From Meghimatium bilineatum (lineage: Eukaryota; Mollusca; Gastropoda; Stylommatophora; Philomycidae): DNA of 64,000 nucleotides. How positions within the stretch are numbered: the stretch's first letter is position 1; the number at the start of each line of letters is the position of its first letter. The position numbers and the translations under genes are program-made. Of the stretch, positions 46,130 to 58,285 are shown one piece after another. The notes below the pieces were generated by a model, which searched no databases, was not told the origin of the DNA, and was given only the letters and a program-made list of their open reading frames with translations. The DNA lies in NCBI GenBank assembly GCA_034231615.1, contig CM067314.1, positions 9,239,501-9,303,500 on the forward strand, written 5' to 3'.

Positions 46130-47039
46130 ACCATCGTTGATTTATTGCTGAGCTATACCATCGTTGATTTATTGCCACTAAATAGTGTGGAGAAATAAAT
46201 ATAGAGTTGTTGTACAGTTGTTGTTGAATACTGCATAATTAACAACCAACATAAACAGCGAAACATACACGATGTGATAAACAGTAACAACCAGGAATAT
46301 CTGGTCAGTTGAGATGATGAAAACTAAACACGTTTGCTGAGCATTCACTTGACCAAGCTCCGGCCAAGCTCCTGAAACACAACAGACAATACAATTGTCA
46401 CAGCTGCATATATTGGACAAACTTCTGTTTGGGTTTTGAGAAAGAACCTGTGTAGAACTGAAACAGCACTTCACCAAATAATAGGTTCTGCGTGCTGTCA
46501 CCCAAACTCTGCTGATGAATGATCATTGGTCACATTGCGTATACTTGGCATCGCCATCCAATAAAAAACGCAGAAAACGTTGGGGTTTTTAGATAAACGA
46601 CGCTGAATGAGATCATCGAGCAGGGCATATATTGAATATGGACAGGTTGTAGGTTGTTCACATAATTTGAAAGAAATCCAACTCATTTTGGTAACATGAC
46701 GTTACTACAACAGTGTCAAGTAATCTTGGTAACTTGTCATCACTGCTGATCAAGTGAAGTTACTGGTAGTTTATCTTAACTATTGGCAATATCCAGCTAG
46801 AACTGCGCAGCATGTACACTTACTGGTAAACAGCGATGAACATCACACATTCTTGTTGCTTACTTAAACAGAAAGGATTACTCCTCGAGCTACACCTCGT
46901 GCTAGAAGAACCGGGTGTATTTGCGTGTCACCTGACCTGGCACAGACGGAAATCGACCTCCTTCCGTAACTGATCGTTAGTCATACATATTTTCCAAACA
47001 ATAACACACATTTGGCGCGCGAGAGTTGAATGAGATAGT
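46130..47039 (-). other. Dll: Putative Distal-less 3' UTR
   Basis: About 900 bp without tandem arrays follows the TAA stop. On the minus strand two AATAAA hexamers lie at about 46139-46144 and 46168-46173, within a 27 bp direct duplication (46115-46172). These are the first such signals I see downstream of the stop, so the mRNA may end near 46110-46130. The small open frames in this stretch (46178-46501, 46498-46686) have no recognisable similarity. Confidence 0.4.
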
Positions 47040-47522
47040 TTATGTCAGTAGTGATTGTTGATGAGATAAACCGTTCTGTGTGTACCAAGATGAGTAGTGT
47101 GTCATGTACGCGTTGTTGATCTGATGTTGAGCATGGTGCTGGCCATGAGAGTGTGGGTGACCAGAATTAGCTGTAGAGCTCAGGTCAGACCACGAGAGGA
47201 CGCTGCCCTGCTGACTCATAGGGGAGGGCGAGGGCAGCATAGATGTAGGCGTGCCCTGAGGATGTGGGTGATGGAGACTGTGTTGCGGTGTCGGTGACCC
47301 CTGAGAACCCTGGTGCATGTCCGAGCCTTGAGGAACGTCATCCAAGAAAGACGCTTGCTGTTTAATCCCCACCCCCATGAGTCCATGCTGCTGATGGGTT
47401 GGGGATGACGTGGATCCCTGATGTGATGATTGCTGTGAACATGTCGGCTGGCTTGGTGGCGTTCCTCCCTGCTTCATAATTTTCTTGTACTTTGATCGTC
47501 TGTTCTGGAACCAGATCTTGAC
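47040..47522 (-). CDS. Dll: Distal-less/Dlx homeodomain transcription factor, terminal coding exon
   Basis: This is the last coding exon of a Distal-less (Dlx) homeobox gene, a sequence-specific nuclear transcription factor known for roles in appendage, sensory and nervous-system patterning. The exon opens after an AG acceptor (CTCAG, 47523-47527 on the minus strand) with VKIWFQNRRSKYKKIM, which is homeodomain residues 45-60. It includes the recognition-helix residues W48, F49, Q50, N51 and R53. It then runs 144 residues to a TAA at 47040-47042. The C-terminal tail is low complexity, rich in Gln, Ser, His, Pro and Gly, with a tryptophan-tyrosine motif (SSWYTQNG) near the end, as is usual for Dlx activation tails. 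The exon starts in phase 0 and joins exactly to the exon at 62046-62227. Codon use and composition are clearly more GC-rich than the flanks. Orthology to Distal-less rests on the homeodomain; the tail itself is poorly conserved in this family. Confidence 0.95.
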   Translation of the reverse strand, partial: VKIWFQNRRSKYKKIMKQGGTPPSQPTCSQQSSHQGSTSSPTHQQHGLMGVGIKQQASFLDDVPQGSDMHQGSQGSPTPQHSLHHPHPQGTPTSMLPSPSPMSQQGSVLSWSDLSSTANSGHPHSHGQHHAQHQINNAYMTHYSSWYTQNGLSHQQSLLT

Positions 47523-47700
47523 CTGAGAATCAGAAATTCATATTTGAGTCACGTGGCAACATCAAGAAACAAATCATGAGTTAGTAACGTCATAAAAGAA
47601 AATCACGGTAATTGTAAATATATCAAGTATAACAGAATATAACATTTAGTTGTCTATATATTATACGAAAAAAACATGACAATGAACACTTAGAAAGAAA

Positions 47701-47795
47701 TTCTTGATTAGAAACTGGCTTCACAGCACGCGGGACAGTCCCATACGTGCTCCGCCCTCCGCCCCAACAGCCATTCCAGTGTATGTAGACTCAAG
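47701..47795 (-). mobile_element. Retroposon D, 3' fragment in the Distal-less intron
   Basis: ATTCTTGATTAGAAACTGGC, GTCCCATACGTGCTCCGCCC matches the tail end of D. Confidence 0.75.
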
Positions 47796-47944
47796 AGTTC
47801 CGGTCAGGTGTTGATTGTGTGATCTTCGGGACTTTCCACAAAAATTTACTTTTCCTTCCCTCAGCTCTAGCTACCATTTCTAGCATTTTCTAACTAAGAA
47901 AGAAATAAAACATGATAATGGACACTAAGAAAGGAATTTTTAAT

Positions 47945-48260
47945 AACTGTGCAAGTCCACTGACCCCAAGAAATACATACACATGTACACTGACCCCAAG
48001 TAATACACATGTACACTGACCCCAAGTAATACATACACATGTATACTGACCCCAAGTAATACATACACATGTACACTGACCCCAAGTAATACACATGTAC
48101 ACTGACCCCAAGTAATACATACACATGTATACTGACCCCAAGTAATATATGCACATGTACACTGACCCCAAGTAATACATACACATGTACACTGACCCCA
48201 AGTAGTACATACACATGTACACTGATCCCAAGTAATATATACACCCATACACTGACGCCA
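47945..48260. repeat. Minisatellite, 30/24 bp unit x ~11
   Basis: CTGACCCCAAGTAATACATA CACATGTACA repeated; some units lack 6 bp (ATACAC/ATACATACAC). Open frames on the minus strand are artefacts. Confidence 0.95.
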
Positions 48261-48689
48261 AGCTCAGAAGAAAACAAACTACCTGGATCACCGAGAGACG
48301 CAAAGAAATATTTTATCATCCCATACCATATTAAAAAAATAGATCAATTCCGTCTATGAACAAAAATGTTTCCCACTTCTCCTGGACCGATATTTATGTT
48401 TCATTTCTTCCTATACCTGTATAAATCTGATTTTTGTATGCGTGTGGGAGATTCCACCTGATTCCATTCTCCTTATTTATGTACTCCACCTCCTCCTCCG
48501 TGTGACGTCCTCTCCTGTATCTGGCTTGATTGGAGTTAATGAGAGGGTCCCGACTCAAACAAGCGATTACTAACGAGCAGTCGACCTGTTTCCGTTTTTC
48601 CTGGACATGTTTTTTTTCGTTCTACAGTCGCGGATACCTTCGTTCTATCATTCTCAGTTGTTCAACTGTTATCTCACTGCGATGTGTTA
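48261..48689. other. Non-repetitive intron segment
   Basis: No tandem repeat, LINE or SINE match. Contains a more GC-rich patch (48485-48600) with GATTGGAGTTAATGAGAGGG. No coding similarity. Confidence 0.5.
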
Positions 48690-50260
48690 CTTAAGTAGGC
48701 ATATTCTAATCTCCCCATACATCTACATTCGACTTTGGTGTGTTACTTAAGTAGGCATATTCTAATCTCCCCATACATCTACATTTGACTTTCATGTGTT
48801 ACTTAAGTAGGCATATTCGAATCTCCCCATACATCTACATTTGACTTTCATGTGTTACTTAAGTAGGCATATTCTAATCTCCCCATACATCTACATTCGA
48901 CTTTGGTGTGTTACTTAAGTAGGCATATTCGAATCTCCCCATACATCTACATTTGACTTTCATGTGTTACTTAAGTAGGCATATTCGAATCTCCCCATAC
49001 ATCTACATTTGACTTCCATGTGTTACTTAAGTAGGCATATTAGAATCTCCCCATACATCTACATTTGACTTTGATGTGTTACTTAAGTAGGCATATTCGA
49101 ATCTCCCCATACATCTACATTTGACTTCCATGTGTTACTTAAGTAGGCATATTAGAATCTCCCCATACATCTACATTTGACTTTAATATGTTACTTAAGT
49201 AGGCATATTCGAATCTCCCCATACATCTACATTTGACTTTAATGTGTTACTTAAGTAGGCATATTCGAATCTCCCCATACATCTACATTTGACTTCCATG
49301 TGTTACTTAAGTAGGCATATTCGAATCTCCCCATACATCTACATTTGACTTTAATGTGTTACTTAAGTAGGCATATTCGAATCTCCCCATACATCTACAT
49401 TTGACTTTAATGTGTTACTTAAGTAGGCATATTCGAATCTCCCCATACATCTACATTAGACTTCCATGTGTTACTTAAGTAGGCATATTCTAATCTCCCC
49501 ATACATCTACATTTGACTTTAATGTGTTACATAAGTAGGCATATTCTAATCTCCCCATACATCTACATTTGACTTCCATGTGTTACTTAAGTAGGCATAT
49601 TCTAATCTCCCCATACATCTACATTTGACTTCCATGTGTTACTTAAGTAGGCATATTCTAATCTCCCCATACATCTACATTTGACTTCCATGTGTTACTT
49701 AAGTAGGCATATTCTAATCTCCCCATACATCTACATTTGACTTCTATGTGTTACTTAAGTAGGCATATTCTAATCTCCCCATACATCTACATTTGACTTC
49801 CATGTGTTACTTACGTAGGCATATTCTAATCTCCCCATACATCTACATTTGACTTCTATGTGTTACTTAAGTAGGCGTATTCTAATCTCCCCATACATCT
49901 ACATTTGACTTCTATGTGTTACTTAAGTAGGCATATTCTAATCTCCCCATACATCTACATTTGACTTCTATGTGTTACTTAAGTAGGCGTATTCTAATCT
50001 CCCCATACATCTACATTTGACTTCTATGTGTTACTTGAGTAGGCATATTCTAATCTCCCCATACATCTACATTTGACTTCTATGTGTTACTTGAGTAGGC
50101 ATATTCTAATCTCCCCATACATCTACATTTGACTTCTATTTGTTACTTGAGTAAGCATATTCTAATCTCACCATACATCTACATTTGACTTTGATGTGTT
50201 ACTTAAGTAGGCATGTTCTAATCTCCCCACACATCTACATTTTATTTCCATGTGTTACTT
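48690..50260. repeat. Large minisatellite, 56 bp unit x ~28
   Basis: Unit TGTGTTACTTAAGTAGGCAT, ATTCTAATCTCCCCATACAT and CTACATTTGACTTCCA. Variants are regional: ATTCGAATC in the left half, ATTCTAATC with CTTCTA in the right, and terminal units most diverged. Confidence 0.98.
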
Positions 50261-50374
50261 GAGTATGCATGTTCGATTCATGCCAAACTTTTAACAAGAT
50301 GAACATAGACAGGATCGAAATAATGAAGATTTGAAGAACAGACAGAAACACCAACATATATATTGGAATTAACA

Positions 50375-50695
50375 GACTTAAACAAATGACATAATTCACA
50401 TACCTAGGAAGCAATATAACAACAGAGGGCAGGAGCAGTAGAGAAATACACAATAGATGTAGTCTAGCATACCAAGACCTAGGACAAATAACATCAATCT
50501 TCAGAAACAAACATATAGATTTAAACACCAAAATAACACTATTCGAAACGATTATTATGCGAACACTGTATTACCAATGCCAAACATGGAAATCTACAGC
50601 TCAAGACAAATGTAAACTTGTGTAAGCTGAAATGACATGCTTACACAGAATACTAAGAATATCACTAAGAGACAGAGTGAGAAATGTAAACAAAA
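50375..50695 (+). pseudogene. LINE reverse transcriptase, C-terminal relic
   Basis: FTYLGSNITTEGRSSREIHN, RCSLAYQDLGQITSIFRNKH, TLFETIIMRTLYYQCQTWKS, MTCLHRILRISLRDRVRNVN is the connection and thumb region of a LINE RT. One in-frame stop is visible. It stops abruptly where a tandem array begins at about 50698. Confidence 0.85.
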
Positions 50696-50697
50696 CA

Positions 50698-51725
50698 CTT
50701 ATGTATTTTGTTAGACTTTTGTATTTTATTACACTTATGAATTGGTTACTTATGTTTTTTGTTGCACTTATGTAATGTTACACTTATGAATTGGTACACT
50801 TATGTTTTTTGTTACACTTATGTATTGGTTACTTATGTTTTTTGTTGCACTTATGTAATGTTACACTTATGAATTGGTACACTTATGTTTTTTGTTACAC
50901 TTATGAATTGGTTACTTATGTTTTTTGTTACACTTATGAATTGGTACACTTATGTTTTTTGTTACACTTATGAATTGGTTACTTATGTTTTTTGTTACAC
51001 TTATGTAATGTTACACTTATGAATTGGTGCACTTATGTTTTTTGTTGCACTTATGTATTGTTATACTTATGAATTGGTACACTTATGTTTTTTGTTACAC
51101 TTATGTAATGTTACACTTATGAATTGGTACACTTATGTTTTTTGTTACACTTATGTAATGTTACACTTATGAATTGGTACACTTATGTTTTTTGTTACAC
51201 TTATGAATTGGTTACTTATGTTTTTTGTTGCACTTATGTAATGTTACACTTATGAATTGGTACACTTATGTTTTTTGTTACACTTATGAATTGGTTACTT
51301 ATGTTTTTTGTTGCACTTATGTAATGTTACACTTATGAATTGGTACACTTATGTTTTTTGTTACACTTGTGTATTGTTACACTTATGTATTGTTACACTT
51401 ATGTATTTTGTTACACTTGTGTATTGTTACACTTATGTATTTTGTTACACTTATGAATTGTTACACTTATGAATTGGTACACTCATGTATTGTTACACTT
51501 ATGTATTGTTACACGTATGTATTGTACACTTATGTATTGATACATTTATATATAAGTATACTGAAGTATTGGTGCACTTATGTATTGACACATTTATGTA
51601 TTGGTACACTTATATATTGGTGCGAGTATGTATTCACACACTTATGCATTCACACACTTATGTTTTCACACACTTATGTATTGGTGTACTTATGTGTTTA
51701 CACTGGTGTATTTATACAAATTCCT
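50698..51725. repeat. Composite minisatellite of TACACTTATG-type units
   Basis: Mixed short units: TTACACTTATGAATTGG, TACACTTATGTTTTTTG, GTTACACTTATGTAATG. Higher-order arrangements of 75-110 bp recur in the left half; the right part (51350-51720) is simpler and more diverged. Confidence 0.93.
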
Positions 51726-52439
51726 CAATGAAAACATACATTTTACGCGCAAAATATTGGTATTTGCTCATGCACAATTTATATTGAAATTAGGACCAAT
51801 ATCTTTTTATACATTTGTTTGTTTCGGTGAGTAGACTGGAAGAAAAGACACCCATCAGACGATAACAAATAAGATATTTTAGTAGAGGGATTGCACGAAA
51901 GCCAAAAAAAGAGGCAAACAGTTCAAGAACACTCTAGAATAATACAACATTTAACAAATGCTATCCAGTTCCCCCAAAAAAGCTGACGGTTCAAACATGG
52001 AAGGAGAACAGTTTCCGGTGTCGGCCATAATTGCTGTGCAGTGTCAGAATATAATTGCCCGCCATTACCAAAAATCCTACATCTTCTCTGGTTTGTGAAC
52101 TCACGCTGTCCTTGAGTACATAATTGGTGACATTTTCCGTGGACTGAAGCTAGGAAGACAGAGGGAATGGAGAAAGGAGGTTAAAACAGAGAGATTGCAG
52201 GGAAATTCGGATAAATTAGTGTGTCATTGTGAATGTTGGACATGGTGTCTATCTTCCAACGTGTCTTAGTTCAACAATGTCCAACCGTAGAGGCATCTGT
52301 CCAAAAGAGGTATCAGTGGTGATATAGAGGAGGTAGTTTGTTCAATGAAGAATCGTCTGAGGAGGTTGATGTGAATTTGTGAAAGCAGGTTATGGATTCA
52401 GTTTGTGAATTTGTGAGAGTACTGTGAGAAAGTGAGGGA
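51726..52439. other. No gene seen in intron segment
   Basis: Unique sequence; no LINE or SINE match recognised. Confidence 0.5.
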
Positions 52440-52615
52440 GTAGTATATGGGAGTGAATAATATGTGGGAGTAATGTGTGGAAGTGAGTAACATGTGGGAG
52501 TGAGTAACATGTGGGGATGAGTAATATATGGGAGTGAGGAATATATGGGAGTGATTAACATGTGAAAGTGAGTAATATATTGAAGTGAGTAATAAGTGAA
52601 AGTGAGTAATATATG
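52440..52615. repeat. Minisatellite, ~17 bp unit x ~10
   Basis: GTGAGTAATATATGGGA and variants in tandem. Confidence 0.9.
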
Positions 52616-52792
52616 TATTCTTAGTCTAGGGTACACACACACACATATACACTCATATATATATATAAAAACAAATGTGTAGTACAGGGTACACATGCAT
52701 ATAAACAAGATCTTGTACCAGAATCTATATATATAGGAAATATTTTTGTGGAAATATATCAACATTTAATTAGCAAGGTCTTACATGACCAG

Positions 52793-53100
52793 CATTTCCA
52801 CCGTTTCGTGGTACAAAACATTGTACCGTTTCCACCGTTTCGTGGTACAAAACATTGTACCGTTTCCACCGTTTCGTGGTACAAAACATTGTACCGTTTC
52901 CACCGTTTCGTGGTACACAACATTGTACCGTTTCCACCGTTTCGTGGTACAAAACATTGTACCGTTTCCACCGTTTCGTGGTACAAAACATTGTACCGTT
53001 TCCACCGTTTCGTGGTACAGAACATTGTACCGTTTCCACCGTTTCGTGGTACACAACATTGTACCGTTTCCACCGTTTCGTGGTATACACCGTTGTACAA
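52793..53100. repeat. Minisatellite, 34 bp unit x 9
   Basis: CCACCGTTTCGTGGTACAAA ACATTGTACCGTTT repeated almost perfectly. 34 is not divisible by 3, so all six frames stay open with the same peptide cycle (113-132 codon frames); these are not genes. Confidence 0.97.
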
Positions 53101-53358
53101 TGTCTACCGTGAGGTGGTACACGACAACCTGTTCACAGTATTCTAGAAAGTGAAGAATATATGAGATCCCAGCAAATACAATACCAACCAGAGAATTATT
53201 ATCTTTCGAAAATTAGACGCACATTCAATTACACATTCGATTGTTTCCTTTATCGTGAAAATGTTCAATTACGAGTTACGTCTAGGTAAGCGTTCATTAG
53301 TATGTTGTGTGTAGGTAACGTTCAATAGTGAGATGTGTGTAGGTAGGCGAGCCTGAAA

Positions 53359-53739
53359 GTGGTTACATTTATTTTCGTGCCGGGACATGTGGGCGTTCGA
53401 GGCAATGAAAGAGCGGATCAACTAGTATCATGCGCGATTGTGGCACAGGGCGATGGGGCAATGGATCGCGCTGACGATTTGAATTCCTTAAGAGATATAA
53501 CACGCGAGAGTGAGACTAATGTGGATGATGATTCCTTTTCAATGGCTAGGATTAAAGATCAGGGATTGAAATGCGGTGTTGCTGGAAATGAACATTTTGG
53601 AGGGTGCAGAAGAATGATGGTCAACCAGCATAGGACCGGTACTGTCAACAGAAGTGTAATGGCGGATACACTCAAGGAGAGACCGGAGCAACTATGGACG
53701 TGTCCAGTTTGCAGTGATGATGATCCGACGACTAACTAA
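53359..53739 (+). pseudogene. LINE-type RNase H tail with C-terminal Cys motif
   Basis: A 126-codon frame whose start, TFIFVPGHVGVRGNERADQL, is the C-terminal helix and active-site region of the RNase H domain found at the end of some LINE polyproteins (W.P.H.G..GNE.AD). The last catalytic Asp (ERAD) is present. The rest ends with LWTCPVCSDDDPTTN and a stop. The relic at 23300-23486 matches this end. It is 5' truncated: no RT is present upstream, and a GTGTGTAGGTA duplication precedes it. The Met at 53359 is fortuitous. Confidence 0.8.
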
Positions 53740-54084
53740 CTATGTTTGTAGGTAAAAGTTCAAATGGTGATCAGATAAAAACGTGTTAACGAATACTTGA
53801 AAATATCTGCCAAACAATGCAGTTGGTAGTCAAGAAGAAACTCTACGCAGAACAACCAACAGAGGAAGACCCATTAAAAGCACAAGTAGTACACAAGAAC
53901 TACATCAACGTGCAACGAGACGATCAACATAGAATTAAATGACTATTGAACTTTGCGCCATCTTTTCTCAAAAGCAACTAACTTCAATATTAATCAATTT
54001 CCCTGAGAACCTCATATAGTGATCGGATATGAACCGGTCAATCGAAACACACACACACACAAAAACAAATTGCACAAGATCTAA

Positions 54085-54420
54085 ATTTCTCGAGGACTAC
54101 AAACCATTAGATATTCGTACTACAAATAACATACGTACTTCTTACAAGACGTACTCCTTAATCAAGAATATAAGAAAAAGGCAATCTTCTTTTTTTGGCC
54201 ACTTCATGAGACAGGCAGGTATAGATAACATAATCACAACAGGCAAGATTGAAGGCACCAGAGACTAAGGACGACAACGTGAGAAAATATTAGACAATTT
54301 GCAACCTGGCACGGCAAAGAAACAACAACGACTTTGATACATAATACTGTGGACAGAGAGCCGTGGAGAGCCATGACCGCCTACGCCACACGGCATGGCA
54401 CCTGATGATGATGATGACTT
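54085..54420 (+). pseudogene. LINE ORF2 C-terminal relic
   Basis: FLEDYKPLDIRTTNNIRT, NIRKRQSSFFGHFMRQAGID, IITTGKIEGTRD (stop) GRQREKILDNL, and then degenerate, with HGMAPDDDDD at the end. Same lineage as 35320-35480. Confidence 0.8.
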
Positions 54421-54475
54421 CTTGCAAAAATCAGTTGTCGATTGTAAAAGTAAATCACACATACACACTTACAGA

Positions 54476-54572
54476 AGTTTGTTTCGGATGTTAACATGGA
54501 AGTTTGTTTCAGATGTTAACATGGAAGTTTGTTTCATATGTTAACATGGAAGTTTGTTTCGGATGTTAACAT
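54476..54572. repeat. Minisatellite, 25 bp unit x ~4
   Basis: GAAGTTTGTTTC(A/G)GATGTTA ACATG repeated. Confidence 0.93.
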
Positions 54573-54595
54573 GGTTTATTGAATAATGTAACTTG

Positions 54596-54862
54596 AGTCT
54601 TGATTAGAAAACTGGCCTCACAGCACGTGGGGCATTCCCATAAGTGATCCGCCCTCTGTTCTAGCAGCCATTCGACTCGATGGTGTTGCGAGTCAAATGC
54701 CACCTAAACAGACGTTGACATCAGGACACAACTCTGGCCCTTGCGACAGGTTTCTTTGTTGTTCCGCCAACCCACGCCGTGCCCGTAACTAGTTCAAGCA
54801 CAACGTAGGCCTGTCTAAACAACATGGTAACTGTTATCGAAGGTCACGACTACGGGATAATA
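54596..54862 (-). mobile_element. Retroposon family D in the Distal-less intron
   Basis: Full D body (GTCTTGATTAGAAAACTGGC to GGTCACGACTACGGGAT), starting at about the same 5' point as the copy at 36360-36620. AATGTAACT and AATATAACT flank it. A G homopolymer follows at about 54890-54900. Confidence 0.8.
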
Positions 54863-54899
54863 TAACTACTAACCGTGTAGTAATTCTAGGGGGGGGGGG

Positions 54900-55735
54900 G
54901 TAAAGCCAGAATGTAGCAGACAAAATTTAAACCAAGACTTTTAAGTGTACACCGATACACCTCGCAACTTGAATCGTGAAGTTTTCCGAATTCAATCAAT
55001 TAGCTACCCTTAAAAAAAAGGGTGCGAATATAGCCCAGACTTTCAATATATACATTATAAATTATTATTAAAATATAAAATGTGCCTATGCAGATTGGTG
55101 GAATTCGGAAAATGTGTTCAATGAAGTTTCGAGGCTAGTCGGTGCCAGCTGAACTGTCTTGGTTAAAACCCCGTCTGTAATCTTAAGATACACTGTCAAA
55201 GGGAGTTAAATGTTCTTGCTAAGCTCCGCTATGCGTGATCTATTTGTCAGAAAGATTTCAGTGGTACGCCCCTAATAGTTAATACCCAGTCGAGGTTGCG
55301 ATGAAGGTGTAAGAAGATTGAATTGAGACAGCAATAAGAATTCACAACAAATAAAAATACATTTGTACAAGATCTACAGATGAGTTTCTGAAGGAATATA
55401 CAGTACTGATAGCAGGTAACATTATAACAAAGCAGCTATTTTGCCCGAGGTCTTGATGAAGTCCTGAATAGCAATGTCTACGCCCATGTCATTGCAATAT
55501 TAGCCAAGTGCTCTCTCAGTGTCAGAACGCAAAAATCTAGGACACATCGAGGGAGGAATGCAGACTGGGGGTGTGAAAGATTGCTGTACCCGAAACAAGA
55601 AACTACATTGACTAACTGTCAATGTACTCATGTCAAAGAATACATTCAAATGAATAGCTCCACAAAATACAGAAAATTGAATAAAATGTTTATTGAGAGG
55701 AAATGTACAAACTGCTGAAATATTTCTATGTCAAA
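54900..55735. other. No gene seen in intron segment
   Basis: Unique sequence without recognised repeats or coding. Confidence 0.5.
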
Positions 55736-56115
55736 CATTGGTCATAAAGGATCTGTCTATGTTTCAAATATTTGACATAAAGGATCTGTCTATGTTTCAA
55801 ACATTAGCCATAAAAGATCTCTCTAAAAGGTTTCGCTGGTATTGCTATTACAATATCGTGTATTTCAATCTATTGACATGTTTCAATCTTCTCTGGACTA
55901 TTATGCTGCAGTCTAGAGCAATGATTCTAAAGCGTTTGCTTTGTTTTTTCGGACCTAGCTCCCTTTAAGGACACATATTCTTCTGTAGCTTCTTTAAGGA
56001 CAATTGTTCTTCTGTAGCTCCCTTTAAGGACACATTTTCTTCTGTAGCTACCTGTTGGGACAACTGTTCTTCCGTAACTCCTCTTTGGGGCAATTTTTCT
56101 TCCGTAGCTTTCCTA
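55736..56115. repeat. Two short minisatellites (33 bp x ~2.5; 30 bp x ~5)
   Basis: 55736-55815 repeats CATAAAGGATCTGTCTATGT TTCAAA; 55960-56110 repeats TTTAAGGACACATTTTCTTC TGTAGCTCCC with divergence. Confidence 0.88.
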
Positions 56116-56229
56116 GTGCCTAAAGAAAATTGAGTTGAATCTGTACAGATCACAAGGCTTTTTTTAAAAAGATTATCGTTATATAGTAGAAAACCGTATT
56201 CGAGCAGGATCGAAATGGTGACATTGTAG

Positions 56230-56375
56230 ACATCAGCGCACACAGTCTTCCATACACCGCTGTCCTCAGTCATTTGGACGAGTGTAGACATCAGTGCATA
56301 CAGCCTTCCAAACACCGCTGTCCTCCGTCATTTGGGCGAGTGTAGACATCAGCCACAACGCCGTCCAAACACCGC
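56230..56375. repeat. Direct repeat, ~60 bp x ~2.5
   Basis: TGTAGACATCAG, CACCGCTGTCCTC and GTCATTTGG(A/G)CGAG recur. Confidence 0.85.
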
Positions 56376-56756
56376 AGTCTTTCATGTACTGCCGAGTAAA
56401 GATGAAGATGTTCAAGGTGGCACTTACACATACACAAAATGACAGTAACATTGTTGCAGTGATGAGGTGAGAACGTGTACTCTCTCTGGAAATATCCTAA
56501 GATAAACGTTTAACTTGGACTTAAGTCTGTATATTCTTGGGTAGATGCTGAAAACAAAGAGCATATCACTTCTAGGAATGTTCCGTGTGCCATGATGAGG
56601 TTCCTGATCAAGAGTTACGATACCAGCCTGTCCAAGTACCATTGGAGTGATCAAAAGGTTTATCACAAATCTTCGAACGTATTAACAAGAATATTCACGC
56701 GCAGGCATTTTAGTTCAGCCAATGGATCTGACAAAGGTTTATCTGTTCTTGTGATC

Positions 56757-57060
56757 GACAAACATGTCACTATTGTTCTATCAAAGTTAGAACGGCGTGT
56801 TCTTTGTACAGAACATGTCACTATTGTTCTATCAAAGTTAGAACAGCGTGTTCAAGAACACGTCACTATTGTTCTATCAAAGTTAGAACGGCGTGCTCTT
56901 TGTACAGAACATGTCCCTGTTATTTCATCAAAGCTAGAACGGCGTGTTCTTTGTATGGAACATGCCCGTGTTATTCTATCAACGTTAGATCGGCTTGTTC
57001 TTCGTATAGAACATGTCAGTGTTATTGTTTCAACGTCAGTGTGACGTATTCTATGAATAA
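56757..57060. repeat. Minisatellite, ~40-60 bp unit x 6
   Basis: AACATGTCACTATTGTTCTA TCAAAGTTAGAACGGCGTGT repeated with divergence to the right. Confidence 0.9.
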
Positions 57061-57119
57061 AACATGACTTTTCCAGAATAATGACGGCCCACCAAGTACG
57101 TCAACAAATAGGTAAGGGG

Positions 57120-57695
57120 ATCAGAACACAGTTTGACATTTTCTGACCATTGGGTCAGGGGATTTCTGACCAGGGGGATCGGAACGAGAATTGACGTTTG
57201 CTGAAAATGTGGAGGGAGGTCAGAACGAAAATTGGCACTTGCTGAACATGTGGAGGACGTTCAGAAAAGTTGACGTGAACAATACTTTTTATACATTACA
57301 ATTAAAGAAATTTCTAAAAATGTGCAACTTGCGTTTTTTTCAAAGGGGGAGGGGAAGTGAATGGGAGCCATAACGATATGCAGCTGTGACGGGGATCCCT
57401 CAACTCTTCAAAGTTGTTGACAGAGGTGGGGGGATGTCACAAATATGCAGGGGGAGGGTCACTGAATTCACTGGAATCACATAAATGTGCAGATGTGATT
57501 GGGCTGTCCTTGAATTCTTCAAATTTGCTGACATTGGATCACATAAATATGGGGGAGGGGGCCTAAATTCTTCAAAATGTTTGACAGTTGATCACATAAA
57601 TGTGGGGGGGTCCCTGAATTCTTCAAATGTTTGGCAGGGGATCACATAAATATGGGGGGTGGGGGTCCCTGAATTCTTCAAATGTGTTGACATTG
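57120..57695. repeat. Degenerate G-rich repeats
   Basis: Irregular repeats: first ~50 bp units (GGAGG..CAGAACGAAAATTG), then ~57 bp units (CCTGAATTCTTCAAATGT, GATCACATAAATGTGGGGG) with several G runs. Confidence 0.8.
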
Positions 57696-58049
57696 GGGAT
57701 GGCAGTCCGTTGACCTTACATTGTTGACGTATTTTATTAATTTATGAACAGCCCCATAGTCGCACCAACAAAGACAAATAGCGTCACTTATCTTGTCTTG
57801 TCCGACGTACTCCGTGCTGTTTGTTGCCTGACAACACACACTATACACAAAGCAACTAATTTTTTGTCGAATCAGTCAAGTTAAGTGAAGTTTGGGATCT
57901 ACCCGAAGGACCACTTCCGAGAAGAATTTGTTTGACTAGAATATTATTAATCCCGATTAGATTGTTGACTTCATATCGAGGATAAGTGCCTTCTGGTGAT
58001 TCAGATGGTGAGTCAGAAGAGCGAGTCTGATAGGTCTACAGACTGAGAG

Positions 58050-58285
58050 ACAGATACAGACGATGATAGATCAACAGAATGAGAGACAGACACAGAGAGT
58101 GATATATCAACAGAATGAGAGACAGACACAGAGAGTGATAGATCAACAGAATGAGAGAAAGACACAGAGAGTGATAGATCAACAGAATGAGAGACAGACA
58201 CAGAGAGTGATAGATCAACAGAATGAGAGACAGACACAGAGAGTGATAGATCAACAGAATGAGAGACAGACACAGAGGGATATAG
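58050..58285. repeat. Minisatellite, 36 bp unit x ~6
   Basis: GATAGATCAACAGAATGAGA GACAGACACAGAGAGT repeated. Confidence 0.96.

Noticed and set aside
52759-53153. Six overlapping 85-132 codon frames
   Set aside because: All derive from the 34 bp array.
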